A stretch of 64,000 nucleotides of DNA from Streptococcus cristatus ATCC 51100 (GTDB lineage: Bacteria > Bacillota > Bacilli > Lactobacillales > Streptococcaceae), in assembly GCF_000222765.1 (NCBI RefSeq), contig NZ_AFUE01000008.1:288566-352565 (forward strand). Reading direction: 5' to 3'. The notes under the pieces are model-generated. The model was not told the origin of the DNA. It saw nothing but the letters and a program-made list of their open reading frames with translations, and made no database searches. Each line of letters opens with the position of its first letter. The first letter of the stretch is position 1. Made by a program: the position numbers and the translations under genes. This document shows positions 9,327-18,448 of this stretch, piece after piece.

Positions 9327-9797
9327 TCATTTACTAAAGAAGAAGGGGGGTGCAAATTCTTTGAGTTTATCAAAGCATTCGATAGCAGCTTGATTATCTT
9401 CGCAGATGATCAGGCAGACATCGTCTCCGCAGACTGTAGCAACAATCTGGGGTAATTCCAGAGCGTCTAAAATGGCACCAAAAGATTGGGCTAGTCCGGG
9501 CAAGGTTTTCATGACGACTTGATGCTGAACGGGGCGGAGCATGACGAGGGCATCTTCCATATAGAAGCGCAGCCTTTTCTCCCAACGAGAAGGGGCGATG
9601 CTGTTAATGACATAATAGGATTTGTCGTTTTCGGTCACCTTGACTAGATTGAGAGTTTTCATGTCACGAGAGAGAGTAGACTGGGTGACAATGACGCCGT
9701 TTGCTTCCAGTAGTTCTTGGAGTTCCTGCTGGGTATGGACTCTTTTTTCCATGATGAGGGAGCGAATGAGGCGATGCCTACTTTCGATTTTATTCAT
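9327..9797 (-). CDS. arcR: ArgR-family regulator of the arginine deiminase operon
   Basis: A 156-residue ArgR/AhrC-type protein. The N-terminal winged helix (residues 1-70) contains the signature [11 protein letters not shown], and the C-terminal part is the arginine-binding, hexamer-forming domain ([10 protein letters not shown]). I chose the Met at 9797 because an AGGTGA ribosome site precedes it and it gives the usual ArgR N-terminus; a longer frame to 9884 runs back into queA. In S. gordonii ArcR is an arginine-dependent activator of the arc genes. It follows queA by 13 bases, so the two are co-transcribed, convergent to arcT. Confidence 0.92.
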   Translation of the reverse strand: MNKIESRHRLIRSLIMEKRVHTQQELQELLEANGVIVTQSTLSRDMKTLNLVKVTENDKSYYVINSIAPSRWEKRLRFYMEDALVMLRPVQHQVVMKTLPGLAQSFGAILDALELPQIVATVCGDDVCLIICEDNQAAIECFDKLKEFAPPFFFSK

Positions 9798-9810
9798 AGA
9801 TTCACCTGTA

Positions 9811-10839
9811 TTATTTGATAAACATAGCGTCGCCAAAGCTGAAGAAGCGGTAGCGCTCAGCGATAGCATACTCATAGGCTTCAAGTGTCAGTTGGCGTCC
9901 AGCAAAAGCTGATACCAGCATGACAAGGGTTGATTTTGGCAAGTGGAAGTTGGTTGAAAAAGCATCGACAATCTTCCACTGATAGCCCGGTTTGATAAAG
10001 ATATTGGTCCAGCCGGAGTCTGCTTGGATTTGACCCTCGAATTTGCTGCCGATTGTTTCCAGTGTTCGGATAGAAGTGGTGCCGACAGCAATGATGCGGT
10101 GGCCGCTTGCCTTGACTTGGCGCAGGGTCTCGGCTGCTTCTTCAGACAAGCTATAAAATTCGGAATGCATTTCATGCTCTTCCAAGTTGTCAACTGATAC
10201 AGGACGGAAGGTTCCAAGCCCCACATGCAGCGTCAGGTAGACGAGTTTAACGCCTTTTGCCGCAATTTTATCCAGCAATTCCTCTGTGAAATGGAGGCCA
10301 GCGGTTGGAGCAGCGGCGGAGCCGTTTTCTTTAGCATAGACTGTCTGGTAGCGTTCACGGTCTTCTAGCTTCTCGTGGATATAAGGCGGCAGGGGCATTT
10401 CACCCAAACTTTCTAGGACTTCTAAGAAAATGCCCTGATAATCAAAGCGAACGATCCGTCCGCCGTGTTCTAGCTCTTCTGTAACAGTGGCAGTCAAACG
10501 GCCATCACCGAAAGAAACACGCGTTCCGACTCTGAGTCGTTTGGCAGGCTTAGCTAGGACTTCCCAGAAGTCTCCTTGGGTATTTTTCAAGAGTAGGAGC
10601 TCGACATGGCCACCGGTTTCAGGTTTGGTCCCATAAAGGCGAGCTGGCAGGACACGAGTGTTGTTCATAACCAAGGCATCACCTGGCTCAAGTTGGTCAA
10701 TAATATTGTCAAAATGTTGGTCACTAAACTGGCCAGTTTCCCGATCTACAATGAGCAGGCGAGAAGAGTCTCGCTTCTCCAGAGGGGTTTGAGCAATCAG
10801 TTCTTCCGGCAAGTGAAAATCAAAATCAGCAGTATTCAT
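9811..10839 (-). CDS. queA: S-adenosylmethionine:tRNA ribosyltransferase-isomerase
   Basis: Transfers and isomerises the ribosyl part of SAM onto 7-aminomethyl-7-deazaguanine in tRNA to give epoxyqueuosine. The 342-residue protein is full length and shows the family hallmarks: [12 protein letters not shown] at the N-terminus, [14 protein letters not shown] near residue 60, [10 protein letters not shown] near residue 165 and the C-terminal FGDAMFI. Its ribosome site AAGGAGATAG overlaps the end of the upstream small membrane gene. It sits between that gene and arcR on the minus strand, as in S. gordonii, where queA neighbours the arc cluster. Confidence 0.97.
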   Translation of the reverse strand: MNTADFDFHLPEELIAQTPLEKRDSSRLLIVDRETGQFSDQHFDNIIDQLEPGDALVMNNTRVLPARLYGTKPETGGHVELLLLKNTQGDFWEVLAKPAKRLRVGTRVSFGDGRLTATVTEELEHGGRIVRFDYQGIFLEVLESLGEMPLPPYIHEKLEDRERYQTVYAKENGSAAAPTAGLHFTEELLDKIAAKGVKLVYLTLHVGLGTFRPVSVDNLEEHEMHSEFYSLSEEAAETLRQVKASGHRIIAVGTTSIRTLETIGSKFEGQIQADSGWTNIFIKPGYQWKIVDAFSTNFHLPKSTLVMLVSAFAGRQLTLEAYEYAIAERYRFFSFGDAMFIK

Positions 10840-10848
10840 TCTATCTCC

Positions 10849-11022
10849 TTAAATAGTTCTCATGATCCAAATATAGTAGGCGGCAAGTAAAAAGGGAATA
10901 CTGATAAAGAAAATTCCCAAGCATAAAAAAATTAGTTGCCAACCTAGATGTTTTTTTAAGAAAAGTCCAGCGGTAAAAAGGGCAATTCCCAGTAAAAAGA
11001 TTATAATCATTGGTAATAGCAT
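10849..11022 (-). CDS. Small two-segment membrane protein
   Basis: About 57 residues, nearly all hydrophobic, with two transmembrane segments and a short basic turn between them. I do not recognise the family. The Met at 11022 is a compromise: an extended -10 promoter (TGG plus TATAAT, reverse strand, 11029-11037) predicts transcription starting at or just before this codon, so either the message is nearly leaderless or the Met at 11010 is used. It is the first gene of a minus-strand operon with queA and arcR, and queA starts about 10 bases after its end. Confidence 0.55.
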   Translation of the reverse strand: MLLPMIIIFLLGIALFTAGLFLKKHLGWQLIFLCLGIFFISIPFLLAAYYIWIMRTI

Positions 11023-11028
11023 GCTTTT

Positions 11029-11037
11029 ATTATACCA
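11029..11037 (-). promoter_or_regulatory. Extended -10 promoter of the membrane protein-queA-arcR operon
   Basis: Read on the minus strand this is TGGTATAAT, a perfect -10 with the TGn extension. No good -35 lies 17 bases upstream. It diverges from the nagB promoter. Confidence 0.6.
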
Positions 11038-11090
11038 TGATTTGACGCCAAGTCTCTCAGTAAAATTTGAAAAAATTAAGTAGAATCTAC

Positions 11091-11119
11091 TTGACAAAAA
11101 TTGGTCTATACCATATAAT
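11091..11119 (+). promoter_or_regulatory. nagB promoter with NagR-like operator
   Basis: A perfect TTGACA (11091-11096) and a perfect TATAAT (11114-11119) are 17 bases apart. The spacer contains TGGTCTATACCA, an imperfect palindrome close to the NagR/YvoA (GntR family) operator type. GlcNAc-responsive repression of nagB is known in streptococci; that this dyad is the operator is inferred. Confidence 0.75.
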
Positions 11120-11156
11120 AAAATAAGGAATCAATCAAGAAAAATAGGAGAATAGA

Positions 11157-11864
11157 ATGAAAGTTATTCGTGTTGAGAATCAAGTAGAAGGCGCAAAGGT
11201 AGCTTTAGAAATCTTGAAAGAAAAGCTAGTTCAGGGGGCCAAAACATTGGGGTTGGCAACAGGAAGTAGCCCGATTGAGTTTTACAAGCAAATCATTGCC
11301 AGTAACCTAGATTTGTCAGAGCTGACCAGTGTAAACTTGGATGAGTATGTGGGACTTTCAGAAGATAATCCCCAGTCTTACCGTTACTTTATGAATGAGC
11401 AGCTATTTAATAAAAAGCCTTTCAAAGAGAGCTTTTTGCCAAACGGTGCAGCAGAAGATGTGGAAACAGAAGTGAAACGCTACAATCAAGTCTTGGCTGA
11501 TCATCCAGTGGATTTGCAAATTTTGGGAATTGGAACCAATGGTCATATTGGCTTTAATGAACCAGGAACTAGTTTTGATAGCACTGTCCATATTGTCGAT
11601 TTGGAGCAGTCAACTATCCAAGCGAACGCTCGCTTCTTTGAGAAACTAGAGGACGTACCGACTCAAGCCATCTCAATGGGAATTCGGAATATCTTAGATG
11701 CAAAATCAATCATCCTCTTTGCCTATGGCGCTTCTAAAGCTCAAGCCATCGCAGGAACAGTCCGAGGAGAGGTGACAGAAACTGTGCCAGCTAGCGCCCT
11801 TCAAGGCCATGAAGATGTCGTGATTATTGCAGACAAAGAAGCTCTAAGTTTATTAGAAGCTTAA
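11157..11864 (+). CDS. nagB: Glucosamine-6-phosphate deaminase
   Basis: Converts glucosamine-6-phosphate to fructose-6-phosphate and ammonia, feeding amino sugars into glycolysis. The 235-residue short bacterial form has the family residues Asp62 (VNLDEYVGL), His130 and Glu135 ([10 protein letters not shown]), and the LATGSSP phosphate loop at 33-39. AATAGGAGAATAGA precedes the ATG. It is monocistronic, with a consensus promoter and a terminator just after the gene. Confidence 0.97.
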   Translation: MKVIRVENQVEGAKVALEILKEKLVQGAKTLGLATGSSPIEFYKQIIASNLDLSELTSVNLDEYVGLSEDNPQSYRYFMNEQLFNKKPFKESFLPNGAAEDVETEVKRYNQVLADHPVDLQILGIGTNGHIGFNEPGTSFDSTVHIVDLEQSTIQANARFFEKLEDVPTQAISMGIRNILDAKSIILFAYGASKAQAIAGTVRGEVTETVPASALQGHEDVVIIADKEALSLLEA

Positions 11865-11874
11865 CAATCTATTT

Positions 11875-11902
11875 CCTATCTAATTTTTAGGTAGGATTTT
11901 TT
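11875..11902 (+). terminator. nagB terminator
   Basis: CCTATCTAA pairs with TTAGGTAGG (one G-U pair) around TTT and is followed by ATTTTTT. Confidence 0.85.
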
Positions 11903-11969
11903 ATATTTATCAAAAATCTGATTAAAAATATGATATACTAGTTAGGAATGATTTTTTTGGAGGATAAAT

Positions 11970-13313
11970 GTGAAGAAGAAGTTTTTGGTGTTTGGATTGA
12001 TTTTGTCTGCCTTTCTATCACCGCTTTCTGCTGCGGCGGATGAATTGGTAGATATGGCACGAAAAATGTATCCCAATGAAAATGTACAAGCAATCAATCG
12101 CCCTAAGTCATCTTTGATGATTGACGGAAATACGGGCGATATACTGTGGCAGGATAACATCGATGAGGTTCGCGATCCAGCCAGCATGAGTAAGATCATG
12201 ACCTTGTACTTAGTTTTTGAAGCCATTAAAGAGGGAAAACTCAGTTTAGATACGGTGATTAAGGCGACGCCGCAAGATCAAGCTGTTGCGGGAATTTATG
12301 AAATTTCCAATAATAAAATTGTGGCTGGGGTCAATTATACTGTTTCTGAGCTGATTACCATGACAGTTGTACCCTCTTCTAACGCAACAACAGTGATGCT
12401 GGCAAATTACCTATCAGATAACGATCCCGATGCTTTCTTGGATAAGATGAACGCGAAAGCGCAGGAACTAGGTATGACCAACACAAAATGGTTTAATGCC
12501 AGTGGTGCTGCAGCGGTTTCCTTTAAAGGTTACTATACTCCTCAAAGATATAATAACTACGCTAGCAACCAAACAACTGCGCGTGATTTAGGAATTTTAG
12601 TTTATAATTTTGTAAAGAACTATCCAGATATTTTAAACTATACCAATCAGGCCAAAGTGACCGTCAAGGCTGGCACGCCTTATGAAGAAACGTTTGAGAC
12701 TTATAATTACTCACTGCCGGGTGCTCGCTACGCTCTGGAGGGAGTAGATGGTCTGAAGACGGGTTCAAGTCCGAACGGTGCCTTCAACTACATTGCAACT
12801 GTCAAGCGCGGAAACCAGCGCGTGATTGGCGTTATCATGGGCGTTGGTGACTGGGCTGACCAAGATGGTGAATATTATCGTCATCCATTTGGAAATGCCT
12901 TGATTGAAAAATCTTATGCTGACTACGAGTACAAGAAACTGTTCTCTAAAGGGAAGCAGGAGATTGATGGAAAAACTTACAATCTGCCAGAAGATTTTTA
13001 TGCGACAATCAAAAAAGATGCGAAGGTAAAACCTGCAGTTGAGAATGGTGTCTTGAAGGCCGGAAATGATCTATACACGCTCTCTCCAAAGATCTCTGAT
13101 GAGATGAAAGTGGAGGAAGTAGATGCTTCTGTTACCCAGTCTGCCAAAGAAGAAGTCACTAAGAAAGAAAATAATAAAACTTGGTATAGTGACTTGCTAA
13201 GCAACCGCTGGTTAATTGCCTTGCCAATTGTCATTATTGTCCTGATTTTCTATATTGAGAATCGTAAATCACGAAAAGCTAAAGCAAGAGCTAGAAAGCA
13301 AAGATTTAAATAA
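11970..13313 (+). CDS. dacA: D-alanyl-D-alanine carboxypeptidase (PBP3-like)
   Basis: Trims the terminal D-Ala from peptidoglycan stem peptides on the outer face of the membrane. The 447 residues start with a signal peptide (about 1-23), followed by an S11 peptidase domain with SxxK at 72-75 (SMSK), SxN at 136-138 and KTG at 263-265. A C-terminal domain and a hydrophobic segment near 413-428 with a highly basic tail anchor it. The GTG start at 11970 is chosen because the ATG two bases earlier is followed at once by TGA; GGAGG lies at the right distance. The extended -10 TGATATACT at 11931-11939 is the likely promoter. Confidence 0.93.
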   Translation: MKKKFLVFGLILSAFLSPLSAAADELVDMARKMYPNENVQAINRPKSSLMIDGNTGDILWQDNIDEVRDPASMSKIMTLYLVFEAIKEGKLSLDTVIKATPQDQAVAGIYEISNNKIVAGVNYTVSELITMTVVPSSNATTVMLANYLSDNDPDAFLDKMNAKAQELGMTNTKWFNASGAAAVSFKGYYTPQRYNNYASNQTTARDLGILVYNFVKNYPDILNYTNQAKVTVKAGTPYEETFETYNYSLPGARYALEGVDGLKTGSSPNGAFNYIATVKRGNQRVIGVIMGVGDWADQDGEYYRHPFGNALIEKSYADYEYKKLFSKGKQEIDGKTYNLPEDFYATIKKDAKVKPAVENGVLKAGNDLYTLSPKISDEMKVEEVDASVTQSAKEEVTKKENNKTWYSDLLSNRWLIALPIVIIVLIFYIENRKSRKAKARARKQRFK

Positions 13314-13343
13314 AGGCTTGTGCTTATTTTGCAAGCTGAGATA

Positions 13344-13514
13344 GAGGCTGGGACAAAAGTCCTAGCCTCTCAATTGTCTTTGGATTGTCGAGCAAGACGC
13401 AGTGGTTGAGTGGGCTCTACTACGCTGATTTCATCAGCTTTTACAGCCCTACTCAACTGTGCGGAGGTGGGACGACGAAATCGAATTCTAACGAATTACC
13501 GATTTCTGTCCCAC
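13344..13514. repeat. Composite intergenic hairpin repeat
   Basis: Three consecutive inverted repeats fill the gap between dacA and an MFS gene. (1) 13344-13369: GAGGCTGGGAC with GTCCTAGCCTC. (2) About 13398-13463: nested arms around GCTGAT/ATCAGC, including GTTGAGTGGGCT with AGCCCTACTCAAC. (3) 13467-13514: GTGGGAC and GAAATCG with CGATTTC and GTCCCAC. Such mosaics resemble short repeats that I recall as common between genes of Sanguinis/Mitis-group streptococci. The first hairpin also serves as the dacA terminator. A relative of hairpin 1 ends the gene at 1465. Confidence 0.75.
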
Positions 13515-13542
13515 TCTCTATTCTATTTTTGGAGAGGTTTTG

Positions 13543-14712
13543 ATGATGGGGAAAAAGTTTTCTAATAGCTATTTTGCTTATTTTTTGATGTATAATTTTT
13601 ATTTTCTGTCCAATTCATTGTTTTCGACCTTGATATCTGTTTATATGCTGGATAAGGGGTACACGGCTGGTCAAGTATCTATCGTCGTATCAGCTTCTTT
13701 CTTTTCTTCCATGCTGGCTCAGCCGATCATGGGGCTGTTAAATGATACTCTTGGCATCAAGAGAGTTTCGCTTATCAGTTTTTTCCTGATTATCTTGGGA
13801 GACATCTTTTTCATGGAGGCTGATAATCTATGGCTCTTAGCTATCTGGTATAGTTTTGTCTTGATGCTCATCAATGGGGTGGGTACCGTGATGGATGTAC
13901 TGGCAACCCAAAGTCCTTATAAATATGGTAAAATCCGAATTTGGGGAACAATCGGTTATGCCGTCGGTTCACAGCTGGCAGGTTTGATTTATAAGAATAT
14001 TTCTCCCCAGGCCATCTATCTGGTCTTTATCGGGACTATGATGCTGAGTATTTTAGGGGTTCTTGGGATGAATCCCAAGCGGGATAGGTTGACTAAAAAG
14101 GCTGAAAAACGAGGCCATTCGCTCTTTTCAGCTATACTTAAAAACAGAACCTATCTTTTTTATCTTTTCCTTGTTGCCCTATACTCTGGTGTGGGCAATA
14201 CAGGGCATACCTATATTCCTTCCATGCTAGAATCCAGTGGCTTGAGTGTTGATTGGGCAACGACTGTTGTCGCTGTTTCTGTACTCTGTGAGGCACCCTT
14301 GATCTTTTATTCCTATCTTTTCATGGATAAGATAGCTGTCAAAAAGTTGCTCTATATCTGCTTAGGTATGATGCTTTTTCAGTATGCGGTTTATGCTTTG
14401 AACTTTGGCTTAGGCTCGAAAATCGTAGTCACTCTGCTTTCCAAGCATGCTTCTGGCATGGTACTGACTATGCTTAGTCTGCGCATCGTGGCAAATTTAG
14501 TAGATGAAAAATATTTGGTGACCGCTTTTGCATTACTACAGACAGGGAGAAATCTAGGAACAATTTTCATACAGAATATGTCAGGGTCTATCTTAGATGG
14601 TTTTGGCTATGGTAGTATGAATTTCATGTTGGCAGCAATTATAGGTCTAGTGCTCTTGCTTGCTCTCTTTTTGAAAGTTCCTGAAAAAAAGAATCAGAAT
14701 TTATTTGGATAA
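13543..14712 (+). CDS. MFS transporter
   Basis: About 389 residues with 12 predicted transmembrane segments. The loop after segment 2 reads GLLNDTLGIKR, the MFS motif A position, and the segment near residue 130 (KYGKIRIWGTIGY) matches the nucleoside/sugar H+ symporter-like MFS branch. The substrate cannot be told. Three start codons lie in frame (TTG 13540, ATG 13543, ATG 13546); I took 13543 because GGAGAGG ends five bases before it. It is flanked by a composite repeat and a terminator, so it is probably monocistronic. Confidence 0.85.
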   Translation: MMGKKFSNSYFAYFLMYNFYFLSNSLFSTLISVYMLDKGYTAGQVSIVVSASFFSSMLAQPIMGLLNDTLGIKRVSLISFFLIILGDIFFMEADNLWLLAIWYSFVLMLINGVGTVMDVLATQSPYKYGKIRIWGTIGYAVGSQLAGLIYKNISPQAIYLVFIGTMMLSILGVLGMNPKRDRLTKKAEKRGHSLFSAILKNRTYLFYLFLVALYSGVGNTGHTYIPSMLESSGLSVDWATTVVAVSVLCEAPLIFYSYLFMDKIAVKKLLYICLGMMLFQYAVYALNFGLGSKIVVTLLSKHASGMVLTMLSLRIVANLVDEKYLVTAFALLQTGRNLGTIFIQNMSGSILDGFGYGSMNFMLAAIIGLVLLLALFLKVPEKKNQNLFG

Positions 14713-14719
14713 GGAAAAA

Positions 14720-14748
14720 CGAGTCTGGAAACTTTTCAGCTCGTTTTT
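14720..14748 (+). terminator. Terminator of the MFS gene
   Basis: CGAG, CTGGAAA pair with TTTTCAG, CTCG (one bulge, one G-U) and the stem is followed by TTTTT. Confidence 0.75.
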
Positions 14749-14825
14749 GTTTGGTGAGATTACATAAGTGAGAGAATAGATAATACTTCGTTCCATTTCA
14801 CAAGCCCTCTCTTTGGCTTTTTAAT

Positions 14826-14833
14826 TACGAATA
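14826..14833 (+). promoter_or_regulatory. SigX (ComX) competence box of coiA
   Basis: TACGAATA, the exact SigX box consensus of streptococci, preceded by a T-rich tract. It lies 38 bases before the coiA ATG, as expected for a late competence promoter. Confidence 0.93.
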
Positions 14834-14870
14834 AAGATATAAAAGACATTATATTGAAAGGGAAATACTC

Positions 14871-15830
14871 ATGTTGCTTGCGAAAAATAAAGAGGGGATT
14901 TTGCTGAATGCGATGGAAAATCAGCCGTCTCTAGGCGAACAAACCTTTTGTCCGGCCTGTTCGGGAGCGGTCCGCTTCAAAAAAGGAAGGGTCATGCGAC
15001 CGCATTTTGCTCATATTTCTCTTGAAAATTGTTCGTTTTATACGGAAAATGAAAGTGCGGAGCATTTGAACTTGAAAGCTGGCCTTTATAGCTGGGGAAA
15101 GCAAAGCCAAGAGATTCAGGTGGAGGCCTTTTTACCTGAGATAAGGCAGATTGCCGACCTTTTGGTAGATGGTCGCATAGCTCTGGAGGTTCAATGCAGT
15201 CCTCTTAGTCAGGAACGACTTGAGGAAAGGACGCTGTCCTATCGGCAGCATGGCTATCAAGTTCTCTGGCTCTTAGGCAAGAAATTATGGTTAAAACAGT
15301 CACTGACGAAACTGCAAAAGGACTTTCTTTATTTTAGTCAAAATATGGGCTTTCATCTTTGGGAATTGGATGAGAAAAAGCAGGAGCTTCGGCTTAAATA
15401 TCTCATTCACGAGGACTTGCATGGGCGAGCTCAGTACAAGGTCAAATCCTTTCCTTTTGGTCAATGCTGCCTTTTATCCGTCTTGCGCAAGCCTTTTCAG
15501 AAGCAGGGGATAGAAAGTTATCTGGCGCGGCAGGATCCAGAGATTTGTCGCTATGTTCGTCAGCAGCTTTATTACCAGCAGCCTCGCTGGATGAAGCTCC
15601 AAGCCCAGCTCTATCAGAAAGGAGACAATCTTCTGACCAAGTCAGTAGAGGATTTTTATCCGCAGGTTCGGCCTGTTCAAGCCAGCTCCTTTTGCCAAAT
15701 AACAAGAGACTTGACGTCCTATTACCAGCACTTTCATCGCTATTATCAGGCTGAAAAAAATAAGCAGCTTCAAATTATCTATCCACCAGTATTTTATGCG
15801 AGGATTTCCCCCACTTTTATGATAAAATAG
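14871..15830 (+). CDS. coiA: Competence protein CoiA
   Basis: Late competence protein needed for recombination of incoming single-stranded DNA in S. pneumoniae. The 319-residue protein has the N-terminal CoiA zinc-finger-like region ([14 protein letters not shown], then RPHFAH near residue 45), followed by a nuclease-like core ([19 protein letters not shown]) with the Asp and Glu-x-Gln pattern of PD-(D/E)xK folds. A perfect SigX box stands upstream. pepF follows about 20 bases after the stop, so it may be co-induced in competence by read-through. Confidence 0.95.
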   Translation: MLLAKNKEGILLNAMENQPSLGEQTFCPACSGAVRFKKGRVMRPHFAHISLENCSFYTENESAEHLNLKAGLYSWGKQSQEIQVEAFLPEIRQIADLLVDGRIALEVQCSPLSQERLEERTLSYRQHGYQVLWLLGKKLWLKQSLTKLQKDFLYFSQNMGFHLWELDEKKQELRLKYLIHEDLHGRAQYKVKSFPFGQCCLLSVLRKPFQKQGIESYLARQDPEICRYVRQQLYYQQPRWMKLQAQLYQKGDNLLTKSVEDFYPQVRPVQASSFCQITRDLTSYYQHFHRYYQAEKNKQLQIIYPPVFYARISPTFMIK

Positions 15831-15850
15831 AAAAGATGGAGGAAATTTCT

Positions 15851-17653
15851 ATGGCAAAACAAAGAAATGAAATTGAAGAAAAATATACTTGGGATTTGAC
15901 AACCATTTTCCCAACAGATGAAGCCTTTGAAGCGGAGTTGGCGCAGGTTTCAGAAGAAGTGAGGAAAGCAGCTGGTCTGGCTGGGCATTTGCTGGATTCG
16001 GCTGACAGTCTTTTGACAACGACGGAAATCCAGTTGGACTTGATGCGCCGGATTGAAAAGCTTTATTCTTATGCTCACATGAAGAATGACCAGGATACTC
16101 GTGTGGCTAAGTATCAAGAATATCAGGCTAAGGGGATGACTCTTTATAGCGAATTCGGTCAAAGCTTTGCCTTCTATGAGCCCGAATTTATGGCGATTAC
16201 AGAAGATCAGTACCAAGCTTTCTTGGCTGAGCAGCCAGCCTTGCAGCTGTATCAGCATTATTTTGACAAGCTTTTGAAAAAGAAAGCCCACATCCTGACC
16301 CAGCGCGAAGAGGAGCTGTTGGCTGGTGCTGGTGAAATCTTTGGGGCAGCAGGCGAAACCTTTGCTATCTTGGATAATGCAGATATCGTCTTTCCGATGG
16401 TGCATGACGAAGACGGAAATGAAGTTCAGCTTAGCCACGGTAACTATATCACCTTGGTTGAGTCTAAGAACCGAGAGGTCCGCAAAGAAGCTTACGAGGC
16501 TCTCTACAGCGTCTACGAGCAGTATCAGCATACCTATGCTAAGACTTTGCAGACCAATGTCAAGGTTCACAATTACAATGCGAAAGTCCGCAAGTTTTCA
16601 TCTGCCCGTGAAGCAGCCTTGTCAGCGGACTTTATTCCAGAAAGTGTCTATGATAGCCTAGTTTCAGCTGTTAATAAGCATTTGCCTCTTTTGCAGCGTT
16701 ATATCGCTTTGCGAGCGAAGATTTTAGGCATTTCTGACTTGAAGATGTATGATATGTACACACCTTTGTCAGAGACAGACTACAAGTTCACTTATGAGGA
16801 AGCCTTGGCTAAGTCTGAGGAAGTTTTGGCTATTCTGGGTGAGGATTATCTGAGCCGAGTGAAGACAGCATTTTCAGAGCGCTGGATTGATGTTCATGAA
16901 AATCAAGGCAAGCGCTCAGGAGCATACTCAGGTGGTTCTTATGATACCAATGCCTTTATGTTGCTTAATTGGCAGGATACACTGGACAATCTCTTTACCT
17001 TGGTGCACGAGACAGGCCACAGTATGCACTCCAGCTACACCCGTGAGACCCAACCTTATGTTTACGGAGACTATTCTATTTTCCTAGCTGAGATTGCTTC
17101 GACGACTAACGAAAACATCCTGACAGAAAAGCTCTTGGAAGAAGTAGAAGATGATGCAACCCGCTTTGCTATCTTCAATCACTTCTTGGATGGCTTTAGA
17201 GGTACGGTCTTCCGTCAAACCCAGTTTGCTGAGTTTGAGCACGCTATCCACAAGGCTGACCAAGAAGGTCAAGTTTTGACCAGCGAGTTTCTCAATGAGC
17301 TCTACGCTGACTTGAACGAGAAATACTATGGACTGAAAAAAGAGGATAATCCACAGATTCAGTATGAGTGGGCACGGATTCCGCATTTCTACTATGATTA
17401 CTATGTTTTCCAATACTCTACAGGATTTGCAGCCGCTTCTGCCTTGGCTGAAAAGATTGTCCATGGTAGCCAAGAAGACAAGGACAAATATCTGGACTAT
17501 CTCAAAGCTGGGAACTCTGACTATCCGCTCAATGTCATCAAAAAAGCAGGTGTGGATATGGAAAAAGAAGACTATCTAAATGCAGCCTTTGCAGTCTTCG
17601 AACGCCGCTTGGATGAATTTGAAGCCTTGGTAGAAAAGTTGGGACTGGCATAA
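15851..17653 (+). CDS. pepF: Oligoendopeptidase F
   Basis: Cytoplasmic M3B zinc metallopeptidase that cleaves oligopeptides of about 7-17 residues. The zinc motif HETGH is at residues 386-390, with the downstream Glu in EIASTTNE near residue 415. The 600-residue length is usual. I chose the ATG at 15851 over the one at 15836 because GGAGG (15838-15842) lies eight bases before it and the second start gives the usual N-terminus. It lies between coiA and trmR, a linkage shared with S. pneumoniae. Confidence 0.95.
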   Translation: MAKQRNEIEEKYTWDLTTIFPTDEAFEAELAQVSEEVRKAAGLAGHLLDSADSLLTTTEIQLDLMRRIEKLYSYAHMKNDQDTRVAKYQEYQAKGMTLYSEFGQSFAFYEPEFMAITEDQYQAFLAEQPALQLYQHYFDKLLKKKAHILTQREEELLAGAGEIFGAAGETFAILDNADIVFPMVHDEDGNEVQLSHGNYITLVESKNREVRKEAYEALYSVYEQYQHTYAKTLQTNVKVHNYNAKVRKFSSAREAALSADFIPESVYDSLVSAVNKHLPLLQRYIALRAKILGISDLKMYDMYTPLSETDYKFTYEEALAKSEEVLAILGEDYLSRVKTAFSERWIDVHENQGKRSGAYSGGSYDTNAFMLLNWQDTLDNLFTLVHETGHSMHSSYTRETQPYVYGDYSIFLAEIASTTNENILTEKLLEEVEDDATRFAIFNHFLDGFRGTVFRQTQFAEFEHAIHKADQEGQVLTSEFLNELYADLNEKYYGLKKEDNPQIQYEWARIPHFYYDYYVFQYSTGFAAASALAEKIVHGSQEDKDKYLDYLKAGNSDYPLNVIKKAGVDMEKEDYLNAAFAVFERRLDEFEALVEKLGLA

Positions 17654-17654
17654 G

Positions 17655-18338
17655 ATGGTCGAGACTTATAATCAAAACTCTAATCCCAATATGCGTCGGC
17701 CAGTGGTCAAAGAGGAAGTCGTAGACTTTATGAGACAGCGTCTCCAGCCGGTCACTGGTGGCCTCAAGGAATTGGAGGATTTTGCCAGAGCTGAAAATGT
17801 GCCCGTGATTCCCCATGAGACAGTGGCTTATTTCCGCCTGCTACTCGAAAGCCTGCAGCCTGAGAAGATTTTAGAAATCGGGACGGCTATTGGATTTTCG
17901 GCCCTTTTGATGGCGGAACATGCGCCTCAGGCTCAGATTACGACTATTGACCGTAATCCAGAGATGATTGAGCTTGCTAAGGCTAATTTTGCTAAGTATG
18001 ACAGCCGCCAGCAGATCGCCCTGCTGGAAGGCGATGCGGTGGATTTGCTTGAGACACTGGAGGATTCCTACGACCTTGTCTTTATGGACTCTGCCAAGTC
18101 CAAGTATGTGGTCTTTCTGCCTCAGGTTCTCAAGCGCCTCAATCCTGGTGGTCTGGTCCTGATTGACGATGTCTTCCAAGGCGGCGATGTTGCCAAGCCT
18201 TTTGAGGACATTAAGCGTGGCCAACGAGCTATTTACCGTGGCTTGCATAGCCTGTTTGACGCAACTTTGGACAGTCCAGATTTGACTGCGAGCTTGCTTC
18301 CTTTAGGAGATGGGCTGCTTATGATTAGAAAAAAATAA
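17655..18338 (+). CDS. trmR: O-methyltransferase, probable tRNA 5-hydroxyuridine methyltransferase
   Basis: A 227-residue class I SAM-dependent methyltransferase. The SAM-binding motif LEIGTAIGFSALLMAE is near residue 75, the acidic residue in TTIDRNPEMIELA ends strand 2, and VFMDSAKSKY and LIDDVFQGG supply the metal/active-site region typical of catechol O-methyltransferase-like proteins. B. subtilis TrmR (YrrM) methylates hydroxyuridine 34 in tRNA, and this is the likely orthologue. It starts one base after the pepF stop, so it is in the same operon. The cofactor fold is certain; the substrate is by homology. Confidence 0.85.
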   Translation: MVETYNQNSNPNMRRPVVKEEVVDFMRQRLQPVTGGLKELEDFARAENVPVIPHETVAYFRLLLESLQPEKILEIGTAIGFSALLMAEHAPQAQITTIDRNPEMIELAKANFAKYDSRQQIALLEGDAVDLLETLEDSYDLVFMDSAKSKYVVFLPQVLKRLNPGGLVLIDDVFQGGDVAKPFEDIKRGQRAIYRGLHSLFDATLDSPDLTASLLPLGDGLLMIRKK

Positions 18339-18403
18339 TCCCTTCACTTTTTTCTCAAATTCCAAAAATTTTTAGGAAAAATTAAGATATCAAGTTGGAT
18401 TTG

Positions 18404-18412
18404 TGGTACAAT
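18404..18412 (+). promoter_or_regulatory. Extended -10 promoter of prsA
   Basis: TGGTACAAT (TGn plus TACAAT at 18407-18412), 36 bases before the prsA ATG. Confidence 0.6.
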
Positions 18413-18448
18413 AGACAAAGTGAATTTATTGAAGGAGTAGATAAAACA

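Noticed and set aside
9798-9884. N-terminal extension of ArcR
   Set aside because: It overlaps queA in another frame, is not ArgR-like, and the AGGTGA site serves the Met at 9797.
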